From: Shewanella benthica KT99
GTDB taxonomy: Bacteria > Pseudomonadota > Gammaproteobacteria > Enterobacterales > Shewanellaceae
Assembly: GCF_000172075.1 (NCBI RefSeq)
Contig: NZ_ABIC01000008.1
Location: 1 to 64,000 of the forward strand
Direction of reading: 5' to 3'
DNA: 64,000 bases
Part shown: one piece after another, positions 57,377 to 64,000 of the stretch
Position numbering within the stretch: position 1 is the first letter of the stretch
Layout of the letters: each line of letters opens with the position of its first letter
Program-made: the position numbers and the translations under genes
The notes under the pieces: model-generated
What the model was told of the DNA's origin: nothing
The model's database searches: none
What the model saw: the letters and a program-made list of their open reading frames with translations, nothing else

Positions 57377-58386
57377 TTTCTTAGCCTATGTCTACGTTTA
57401 ATCAGTAAACCAATGAAGAAGACGCTACCCAACATGGCCGTCATCACTCCGACCGGTAACTCTTGAGACGGTAATATCTGCCGAGCCAATAAGTCGACCC
57501 AAACCATGAGCACCGCGCCCAGCAGGGCGGTAGTGATGAGTGAACTCGCACTCGCCGAGCCAGTCAAAATCCGCACCACATGGGGGATCATCAGGCCGAC
57601 AAAGCCGATGCCACCACAGGTTGCTACCAGAGATGAGGTCATTAAGGCGGTGAGTAGCAGCATGCCTAGGCGCAGTGGCAATACGCTAACACCCTGAGTC
57701 TGAGCACTCTCGTCACCGGCTATCAAGGCTTGTAGCGGCCGATGAAATTGATAAATAATAAGGGTGGCAATGATCACAGTGAACGCCGGCAGCATGAGTG
57801 AGCCCCAGGTTGCACGACTAAAGCTACCCAAAGACCAAAAGAGCACCATCTGAGTGGCTTGAGGATCACCGAAATACAAAATAAGGTTCGCCATCGATGA
57901 TAATAGAAAAGAGATGGCGACACCGGATAACACTAAGGTTTCGACTTGGCCGTCTCGCGCCATGACCATCACCACAGCGACGGCAATCAAGGAGCCTAAA
58001 AATGCACATACTGGCAAGGAGAGCACAGAAATCCCCCCGGTTAAGGCTAGTATTGCGCCCAGTGATGCACCGGCAGAAATACCAAACAGATAAGGGTCGG
58101 CAAGTGGATTTCGCGTCACGCTCTGGAGTACCGATCCCGATACCGCTAACCCGGCACCACACACCATAGCCATCAGGACTCGCGGCATCCTAAGTTCAAC
58201 TATGATACGGTCGGATATAGTCGCCATTGGGCCGGGTTCTATCATTGAATTAACGGCACGCCAGATGGCACCGACTACATCGACCAGGCTGATATTGGCA
58301 GTACCCAGAGCGATGGCGATTAAGGGTGAGATGACAGCCACAGGGATCAAAGCCGTCAGGAAAAGGGTTGGATTACACTGCCGCAT
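57373..58386 (-). CDS. btuC: Vitamin B12 ABC transporter permease BtuC
   Basis: 337-residue FecCD-family permease with about ten hydrophobic segments. Motifs are VELRMPRVLMAMVCGAGLAV, SGSVLQSVTRNPLADPYLFG and the L-loop-like GFVGLMIPHVVRILTG. The ATG at 58386 is preferred because GGAG lies 7 bases upstream; another in-frame ATG is four codons earlier. The start overlaps the btuD end by 14 bases. Confidence 0.93.
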   Translation of the reverse strand: MRQCNPTLFLTALIPVAVISPLIAIALGTANISLVDVVGAIWRAVNSMIEPGPMATISDRIIVELRMPRVLMAMVCGAGLAVSGSVLQSVTRNPLADPYLFGISAGASLGAILALTGGISVLSLPVCAFLGSLIAVAVVMVMARDGQVETLVLSGVAISFLLSSMANLILYFGDPQATQMVLFWSLGSFSRATWGSLMLPAFTVIIATLIIYQFHRPLQALIAGDESAQTQGVSVLPLRLGMLLLTALMTSSLVATCGGIGFVGLMIPHVVRILTGSASASSLITTALLGAVLMVWVDLLARQILPSQELPVGVMTAMLGSVFFIGLLIKRRHRLRK

Positions 58387-59188
58387 GGCGAACTCCATCA
58401 AAATGAAAAGTGACTCTTGGATGGATGCCTGTCGGGTGCCTGTCGACATCCGTCTTGATACCGTAAATATTCTCGATACTCTCGGGAGTGAGTACCTGTG
58501 CTGGAGTACCATATTTGACCAGTTTCCCCTGCCTGAGTAGCAAGAGTTTATCGCAAAATGCACTGGCAAGATTAAGATCGTGGATGCTGGCGACGACAGT
58601 AATACCTAAAGATTTAATTAACTGGAGTATTTCAACCTGATAGCCCACATCGAGATGATTGGTTGGCTCGTCCAATAATAGTATTTCGGGCTTTTGCAAC
58701 AGCGCCCTGGCGATAAGGAGTCTTTGCTGCTCTCCACCAGACATAGATTCAAATAATTGGTGCCCTTGAGCGGATAAACCGACTAAATCCAGTACCCGGT
58801 CGACTTCAATTTTCTCTTGAGCATGATCGATGGTTTGCCACCACTTTTGGCGGTTAATCAGCCCGGTGGCTAATAGTTGCCTCCCCGTCATCGAAAAGCC
58901 TAACGGTGTGTGCTGCAAAACCACCGCAACTTTCGTGGAAAACTCCTGCTGCGAAAAAGTGCGAATATTTTTACCATTGAGATATACCTCGCCGCTACTG
59001 GGGCGCATGTACTTATACATACACCTTAATAACGATGACTTCCCGACACCATTGGGCCCCAATATGCCCAAAAAACCACCTCGTTCAACAGAGAAAGAGA
59101 TATCATCCAGCACCCGTTTTTCTGGGGTTGCCCAACTCAAGTTACTCACTTTCATATGGGAGTCTGGCAGAACCATAGTTATCGGCAT
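58373..59188 (-). CDS. btuD: Vitamin B12 ABC transporter ATPase BtuD
   Basis: ABC ATPase of about 271 residues. Walker A is ILGPNGVGKSSLLRCMYKYM, the Q-loop region VAVVLQHTPLG, the signature SMSGGEQQRLLIARALLQ, and Walker B LLLDEPTNHLD. It powers uptake of B12 across the inner membrane with BtuC and BtuF. Three starts are possible: TTG at 59203, ATG at 59188 or ATG at 59155. The middle one is used because GGA lies upstream. The C-terminus overlaps btuC. Confidence 0.9.
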   Translation of the reverse strand: MPITMVLPDSHMKVSNLSWATPEKRVLDDISFSVERGGFLGILGPNGVGKSSLLRCMYKYMRPSSGEVYLNGKNIRTFSQQEFSTKVAVVLQHTPLGFSMTGRQLLATGLINRQKWWQTIDHAQEKIEVDRVLDLVGLSAQGHQLFESMSGGEQQRLLIARALLQKPEILLLDEPTNHLDVGYQVEILQLIKSLGITVVASIHDLNLASAFCDKLLLLRQGKLVKYGTPAQVLTPESIENIYGIKTDVDRHPTGIHPRVTFHFDGVRHAAV

Positions 59189-59206
59189 TAGGTCTGTATC
59201 CAATTT

Positions 59207-59229
59207 AAGCGCCGAGTGGATCGGCGCTT
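59207..59229. other. Hairpin between btuB and btuD
   Basis: AAGCGCCGA and TCGGCGCTT form a 9-bp perfect stem with a 5-base loop in the 59-bp gap. On the minus strand the following bases are AAATTGG, not a U tract. It is therefore more likely an mRNA-stability or processing element, or a weak attenuator, than a full terminator. Confidence 0.45.
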
Positions 59230-59247
59230 AAGTTTTATCGATAAAAT

Positions 59248-61062
59248 TTAAAAAGCCTGGTAGCTCACGCTGAAGAACAGCTCACGTCCAGGGCTAAAGT
59301 AGTTTTGGTTAGAGATGATCTCTTCATCGAGCAGGTTATTGGCCTTGAGGCGAAGTTGCCACGCTTGGGTAAGCTTATAACCGAGACTCAGATCGACTCT
59401 ATGATAAGCATCGAGATAGTCGACACTGTTCTCCTTTCGCTCGCCCTGATAGTGATAGCTTACTAATAGGTCGACTTCAGACCAAATATAACCAACTGAG
59501 TAATCAAATTCGTGTTCACTGCGGCCCACTAGCTGTTCGTCAGTCTTACCGTCAACGGCATCAATATAGCTATAGCCAAGTTGATGCTCTACGCCCCATG
59601 TATCATAGGTAAGTGAGAGTTCGACGCCGCTGATCTCGGCATCCTTGATATTCGCCGGTTGCCAAATGTCCCAGCCATTATCATCTTGCTCTCCAGTTGG
59701 TGCCCAGGCGATCAAATTATCGATATCATTTTGATACACACTGAGGTAACCACGAATATTTTCGCCGCTATAACTCAGGGTGAGATCCATATTCTCCGAG
59801 GTCTCTGATACCAGATCTGGATTGCCCGAACCAGGCCAGTATAGGTCGTTAAAGCTTGGCGCCTTAAAACCGGACCCAGCACTGGCAGTGACACGCCAGC
59901 TATCGTTTAATCGATAGCCAAGACTGGCGTTATAAGAGGTTTCGCTATCGATATTTTCAACATCATCATAGCGGATCACGCCTTCTATCAGCAGCTTGCC
60001 ATACTGGTAACGCGCCAGAGCATAGAGCCCGGTTAAATCACGTTGATCGACGGCGTAGTCACCGACAATAGATTCTTGTGACCAGTCGACGCCACCAATA
60101 AACGTCAAATCATCGCTTGCCGCGTAGCGATTACTCCAGTGGATCTGATCGCGAGTCGTTTCATACACCTTGGTTCCCTGACGGTCGGTGGCACGAAAAT
60201 TTTCATTGTGATCGCGAGATTGGCCCAAAGAGAATTTGCTGGTCAGCTTATCATTTTGATATTGCGCTGCGAGGTTCCATAGATAGTTATCATAGTCGGC
60301 CTCGTTGGCTCTGCTATTGTCATATTCGTAGCTGCCGGTTTCCAGCTGACCCGTCCATGATAATAGCCATTGTTGATTGAGAGTTTGCTGGCCCTTAATA
60401 CTAATGCCGAGACGGTCATAGCCATCATCATCATCTTCGCCGTCGTTTTTTACATCGTATCCATCGCTTTTCTCACGGTTAATACTGATGCTGGTTTGCC
60501 CATCACCGTGGCTGACACCCGCGCCGGCGCTGGCACGCATATAAGCATCACTGCCGTATTCTACCGATGCAAACCATTCGCCACCTTCGAGTTTACGGGT
60601 AAAAATCTGAATCACACCACCGATGGCATCACTGCCCCAGATAGCGGCTCGAGGCCCCTTAACCACTTCGATACGTTCGATATTTTCAGGCGATAGGGCG
60701 TTGAAACTCACGGAGCCTTTTGTGGCAGAGCCGATACGAACGCCATCGATCAGGACCAGTACATGGCCAGAGCTCGTCCCACGTATACTGATAGAGGCCG
60801 ACTGCCCTGCGCCGCCACTACGAATCACACTCACGCCTGGCAAGGTTTCTAATATATCGACGACTGATTTGGGATTGAGCCTGGCGATCTCTTCTCTCTC
60901 TATGGTATTGATAACCGTTAGTTGTTGATCAGCAGTGCTGTCAAATCGGTCACCCGTCACCGTAATGACTTCAATATCGGGATTGGCAGGAGCCGCCGCG
61001 AAGGCGTAAAAAGATTGGCATATAGCGATAGATAGTACAGAGAGTCGCAGTTTAAAACTCAT
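59248..61062 (-). CDS. btuB: TonB-dependent vitamin B12 receptor BtuB
   Basis: 604-residue outer-membrane receptor. A signal peptide (LSVLSIAICQSFYAFAAA) is followed by the TonB box in DIEVITVTGDRFD. A plug domain follows with IRGTSSGHVLVLIDGVRIG and IERIEVVKGPRAAIWGSDA. A 22-strand barrel ends in the aromatic C-terminus FFSVSYQAF. It imports cobalamin and probably cobinamide. It is the first gene after the cobalamin riboswitch. Confidence 0.94.
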   Translation of the reverse strand: MSFKLRLSVLSIAICQSFYAFAAAPANPDIEVITVTGDRFDSTADQQLTVINTIEREEIARLNPKSVVDILETLPGVSVIRSGGAGQSASISIRGTSSGHVLVLIDGVRIGSATKGSVSFNALSPENIERIEVVKGPRAAIWGSDAIGGVIQIFTRKLEGGEWFASVEYGSDAYMRASAGAGVSHGDGQTSISINREKSDGYDVKNDGEDDDDGYDRLGISIKGQQTLNQQWLLSWTGQLETGSYEYDNSRANEADYDNYLWNLAAQYQNDKLTSKFSLGQSRDHNENFRATDRQGTKVYETTRDQIHWSNRYAASDDLTFIGGVDWSQESIVGDYAVDQRDLTGLYALARYQYGKLLIEGVIRYDDVENIDSETSYNASLGYRLNDSWRVTASAGSGFKAPSFNDLYWPGSGNPDLVSETSENMDLTLSYSGENIRGYLSVYQNDIDNLIAWAPTGEQDDNGWDIWQPANIKDAEISGVELSLTYDTWGVEHQLGYSYIDAVDGKTDEQLVGRSEHEFDYSVGYIWSEVDLLVSYHYQGERKENSVDYLDAYHRVDLSLGYKLTQAWQLRLKANNLLDEEIISNQNYFSPGRELFFSVSYQAF

Positions 61063-61246
61063 GATTTTACCTTAGGATAAGAGAGTTTAATTTGCGGGTA
61101 AATGTGCAGGTAATAACCATCAGAATGATGATTACTATTTGCTAAATAGAAAAAGCTGGTTAGAACGATTAATCCAAAGGAGATTTACGTGCGTACCTTC
61201 ATTGCCTACTGTTCTCAAGAAACCCGCTTGAGTATAAAGTGAAATT

Positions 61247-61386
61247 AAGGTCGGTCTCCTGGCTTACAGCATCTAAAAACATTCCTTCCCGGTATTACCA
61301 GTGGTGATAATGTTTCGCTCTGTTTACAGTTGCAGGTACAGCTATGGATTTTCACCATATTCCCGATTAAGTGTGTTAACACCTCA
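61247..61386 (-). promoter_or_regulatory. Cobalamin riboswitch
   Basis: Read on the minus strand the order is GGTGTTAACAC, AATCGGGAATATGGTGAAAA, CTGTACCTGCAACTGTAA, ACCACTGG, and AAGCCAGGAGACCGACC, the usual aptamer landmarks including the B12 box (GCCAGGAGACC). The aptamer ends about 180 bases before btuB; the spacer likely contains the expression platform. High B12 should repress the whole btu-cob operon. Confidence 0.93.
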
Positions 61387-61555
61387 ATTAGTTTTTAATG
61401 TAACAGCTATAACTTAAAAAGGTTGTGGAGAGGATCACAGCTAGTATTTTTATTTATAAGAAAATAGTTATTTATTCTATTTCGGGAGTTGATTACTGGA
61501 TTAATTGCGTCATGGCTAAAAATAAAACTTGCAGTTTTCAATTTTTCACTTCCAT

Positions 61556-61597
61556 AAAAAAGTTGTGAGAATGAAAAAACATCAAACTCACAACTTA
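61556..61597 (-). terminator. Terminator of eutH
   Basis: AAGTTGTGAG and CTCACAACTT form a 10-bp stem, followed on the minus strand by TTTTT. It lies just after the eutH stop codon. From 61387 to 61555 I see only the btu promoter region. Confidence 0.8.
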
Positions 61598-61619
61598 ATT
61601 TATGACATAAGTCTAATCA

Positions 61620-62744
61620 CTATGACTTAGCTTCTTTTTGCTGAGATTCAGTACTGACTTCCTCTTCAGTGCTGACAGCCATATTACGAGTCACATAGAT
61701 AGCAATAAATAGCGCAGTTACACCACCGACTAATTTGCCAACGACAACAGCTGAAATCATTTCACTATTAACCGCAGCGGTGAAACCTAAATGATCACCA
61801 AATACAAATGCAGCACAGACGGCGAAGGCAACATTGATGATCTTACCGCGGTCATCCATGTTTTTAAGGATATTAAACATCGCGATACTATTCGCTAAGC
61901 TAGCAACTAGACCCGCAGCCGCAACTTCACCCATTCCCATTGTACGACCTAGCTTCAACAATGGCTTGTTAAAGTGCTTAGTAATGAAGTGCACCATAGG
62001 GAATGCACCGGCAAGCACAATCGCGATTGAACCTACAATTTCGATACCATCTGAAATTGGAGCCATACCCGGAATGACGACAAAACCCGTTAATGTTTCA
62101 ATCACAATAGCGGCAAGTGCAAGAGTAATAATGGCAATAACACCTTTACCAAATATTTCAAAACCACGGATCATAGCATCGGGTTTCAACCATAAGCCTA
62201 CCGCAATAGCGCCAGCAACGAGCACGATTGGCACCAAGTTAGCTAAGATCATCATCAAATCAAAGCCTGCGACTAACCCGCCCACTAAAGAACCAACAGG
62301 AATAGTGGTTAAACCAATTAACACACCGCGTGCAAGAAACTGGGTATCACTCTTATCGATAATTCCCAGTGCCACTGGAATGGTAAACACTAAGGTAGGC
62401 CCCATCATCGAACCTAAGATCAAGCCAGCAAAATTACCTGCATCAGGTGTTGCTGCCATGCTCATAGCGAGTGGGTAGCCACCCATGTCATTGGCCAATA
62501 AGGTACCAGCAAACATCGCAGGATCCGCGCCCAAAGCTGTATAAATAGGCACAACAATTGGACTTAACAGTGATGCTAGGACAGGAGCAAGACTCACCAC
62601 CCCGACCATGGCAAGCGCTAACGCTCCCATTGCCATAAAGCCTTCATCAAATTGTGCGCCATAACCCCAACGGTTACCCAGTGCTTTATCGACCGCACCG
62701 AGAACCATAAAGCCCACCATAATATAAATGATAATGTCATTCAT
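61620..62744 (-). CDS. eutH: Ethanolamine permease-like protein EutH
   Basis: 374 residues, strongly hydrophobic with about ten transmembrane helices. The family is evident from the start NDIIIYIMVGFMVLGAVDKA, from GTLLANDMGGYPLAMSMAA, and from AFVFGDHLGFTAAVNSEMIS. EutH facilitates ethanolamine entry at low concentration. It is the last gene before the btu operon and follows the microcompartment genes on the same strand, separated by a terminator. Confidence 0.94.
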   Translation of the reverse strand: MNDIIIYIMVGFMVLGAVDKALGNRWGYGAQFDEGFMAMGALALAMVGVVSLAPVLASLLSPIVVPIYTALGADPAMFAGTLLANDMGGYPLAMSMAATPDAGNFAGLILGSMMGPTLVFTIPVALGIIDKSDTQFLARGVLIGLTTIPVGSLVGGLVAGFDLMMILANLVPIVLVAGAIAVGLWLKPDAMIRGFEIFGKGVIAIITLALAAIVIETLTGFVVIPGMAPISDGIEIVGSIAIVLAGAFPMVHFITKHFNKPLLKLGRTMGMGEVAAAGLVASLANSIAMFNILKNMDDRGKIINVAFAVCAAFVFGDHLGFTAAVNSEMISAVVVGKLVGGVTALFIAIYVTRNMAVSTEEEVSTESQQKEAKS

Positions 62745-62932
62745 GATATTTTATTTCCTGATAATTATTTTATTATCGCAATAGAAAAATGCCAGGCAAT
62801 AACGGCCTGCAGAACTTATTTCCATGCGGATATATATTAATTCCCACTGAAATTAATAGTAATTTATTTAATTTTTAACTCTGAATATAAACTCAATATT
62901 CATTACAATCGAATATTGTCGATGCTCGTATT

Positions 62933-62966
62933 AAAAATATGCGGGATAAATATTATCCCGCATATC
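62933..62966 (-). terminator. Terminator between the PduT-like gene and eutH
   Basis: ATATGCGGGATA and TATCCCGCATAT form a 12-bp stem with a 5-base loop. On the minus strand TTTTTAA follows. It lies about 40 bases after the shell-protein stop and 190 before eutH. Transcripts into eutH therefore need read-through or a separate promoter in 62745-62930, where no boxes stand out. Confidence 0.75.
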
Positions 62967-63005
62967 ATCAAACCTCATATCGAACATTTATTTTGCATAA
63001 CAGGT

Positions 63006-63554
63006 TTACACTTTACTTTGCAATATTGCCTTGCTTGGTTGAGGGATAACGACTTTATCAACCAAAACACCTTTACTCTTAATCTGTTGTACAGCGGCTT
63101 CAACTGCCGCTTCTACTGCTGCGACATCCCCGGTTAGAGTGAAAAATCCTTTGCCGCCTATCGCCATCGCCATATGAATTTCAAGCAGGTCAACATTAGC
63201 GGCTTTCACCGCTGCATCGGCCGCTTCAACTATAGCTGCAACCGAGAAGGTTTCAACAATGCCTAGCGCCCCGGTATGTTCAACCACACGGGTACCCGAT
63301 ATTGCTGGAAACACATCAGGATGCACATTTGCGATGATCAAATCATCAATGACTTCGCCGCCACCGACAGAGAGTCCGGTTTCAACTGCGGCATTGATTG
63401 ACGCCACATCTCCAGCCACCATAATCATAAATTTGCCGGGACAAATTGTACGATTAAAAAGAATCTCCACGTCCGCAGCTTTCAACATAGCATCAGCCAC
63501 TAGAAAGCCACGAGCGATCGAATTCAGTTCAATACAACCTATTGAATTTATCAT
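63006..63554 (-). CDS. pduT: PduT-like tandem-BMC shell protein with Fe-S site
   Basis: 182-residue protein made of two BMC domains in tandem (about 1-90 and 95-182): SIGCIELNSIARGFLVADAM and LGIVETFSVAAIVEAADAAV. It forms a pseudohexameric trimer in a bacterial microcompartment shell. C38 in NRTICPGKF corresponds to the Cys that binds a 4Fe-4S cluster at the threefold axis in Salmonella PduT. It follows a PduS-like gene by 14 bp; PduS and PduT are partners in electron transfer across the shell. Confidence 0.9.
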   Translation of the reverse strand: MINSIGCIELNSIARGFLVADAMLKAADVEILFNRTICPGKFMIMVAGDVASINAAVETGLSVGGGEVIDDLIIANVHPDVFPAISGTRVVEHTGALGIVETFSVAAIVEAADAAVKAANVDLLEIHMAMAIGGKGFFTLTGDVAAVEAAVEAAVQQIKSKGVLVDKVVIPQPSKAILQSKV

Positions 63555-63568
63555 TATTAGCTCTTGTT

Positions 63569-64000
63569 TTAATTTCGTTCAATAACGACAACGTTGTTCA
63601 CTGCCGTCACTTTCCCATCGATACTGGCATGAACCGAAACACTTAAGGCCTCAGCATCTGCCTTACCTATCAATTGGCCTTTTTTCACGCTATCACCCAC
63701 TTTTACCACTACCGCAGCAGGCTTGCCTATGTGCTGGGATAGTGGAATTCGAACCTGAGTGATAGACACTGGCTGCACCCTATTCTGCTGGCGATTAGCC
63801 TGCAGTAACTCATCAAATTGAATAAATTGTGCCTTTTTAAGTGCATACTCAGACAATTCGAGACGACGGGTTAAACGCTTCGTTGGCACCCCACGGTATT
63901 CCCGTAACGGATGCACATCAACTGTTTGCGCCTGTAACTGTTGCGGGCTGAGCAATTGATTGCTATCGCGTAAGTCACGCTTAGTTATGCCACAGACTCG
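63569..64000 (-). CDS. pduS: PduS-like cobalamin-reductase, partial
   Basis: The frame is open to the right window edge; at least 143 C-terminal residues are seen. [12 protein letters not shown] at the edge, and [20 protein letters not shown] and [20 protein letters not shown] near the end, match the C-terminal sandwich-hybrid region of PduS/RnfC-like proteins. PduS reduces corrinoids with its flavin and Fe-S clusters for recycling of B12 in the compartment. The N-terminal NADH and FMN domains lie outside the window. Confidence 0.85.
   Translation of the reverse strand, partial: RVCGITKRDLRDSNQLLSPQQLQAQTVDVHPLREYRGVPTKRLTRRLELSEYALKKAQFIQFDELLQANRQQNRVQPVSITQVRIPLSQHIGKPAAVVVKVGDSVKKGQLIGKADAEALSVSVHASIDGKVTAVNNVVVIERN

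Noticed and set aside
61834..62478. 214-codon plus-strand frame opposite eutH
   Set aside because: It is antisense to a conserved transporter; the Pro/Ile/Thr/Ala-rich translation is what the complement of hydrophobic codons produces.
1..64000. CRISPR array or defence system
   Set aside because: No regularly spaced direct repeats and no cas, restriction or abortive-infection genes were seen on either strand.

Overview
The window is chromosomal DNA from a gammaproteobacterium, most probably Shewanella. Supporting evidence: the gene order purL | mltF-tadA and guaBA-xseA; a bamB-yfgM-hisS-ispG-rodZ-pilW-rlmN block; a tmRNA encoding the tag ANDSNYSLAA; and a methyltransferase/precursor pair closely resembling SonM/SonA, known from Shewanella oneidensis. 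The species is not resolved. A striking number of genes carry single-base frameshifts, in-frame stops or IS remnants, so the genome is either eroding or the assembly contains indel errors. Both readings are kept open throughout.

Layout. 1-860: a short promoter-leader-micro-ORF-terminator unit of unknown role. 860-12032: purine and housekeeping genes (purL, mltF, tadA, guaA, guaB, xseA). 12033-13573: hairpin-rich noncoding repeat DNA around a ybjQ gene. 13574-19473: a TPP-riboswitch-controlled thiamine salvage operon (thiD, thiZXY transporter, tenA, thiM, thiE) in which thiZ, thiY and thiE are disrupted. 19762-20739: a REP-associated transposase, with three matching REP-like palindromes in the window. 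21110-30196: der, bamB, yfgM, hisS, ispG, broken rodZ, pilW, rlmN. 30487-34923: a CNNM/CBS protein, a UshA-like nucleotidase, an acetyltransferase and small proteins. 35014-37213: a degenerate ISAs1-type element beside a broken ParA/RHH module. 37444-42420: mtfA, an HDOD-GAF protein and a broken IS66 element.

42421-45419 is the most notable region: a split borosin RiPP locus (SonM-like alpha-N-methyltransferase, then a 72-residue SonA-like precursor), followed after only 5 bp by a TPR-GGDEF diguanylate cyclase gene. The arrangement suggests a link between backbone-N-methylated peptides and c-di-GMP signalling. 45901-48747: bamE, rnfH, ratA, smpB and the tmRNA gene ssrA. 48748-49943: IS3 and IS30 remnants downstream of ssrA.

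50189-61386 is one long minus-strand cobalamin operon behind a cobalamin riboswitch: btuB, btuD, btuC, cobU (copy 2), btuF, cobU (copy 1), cobC, cobT-like, cobQ, cbiA, cobS. It encodes corrinoid uptake and late assembly but no corrin-ring genes. 61620-64000 is the end of a bacterial microcompartment operon (PduS-like partial, PduT-like shell protein, EutH), a probable consumer of the B12 produced next door.
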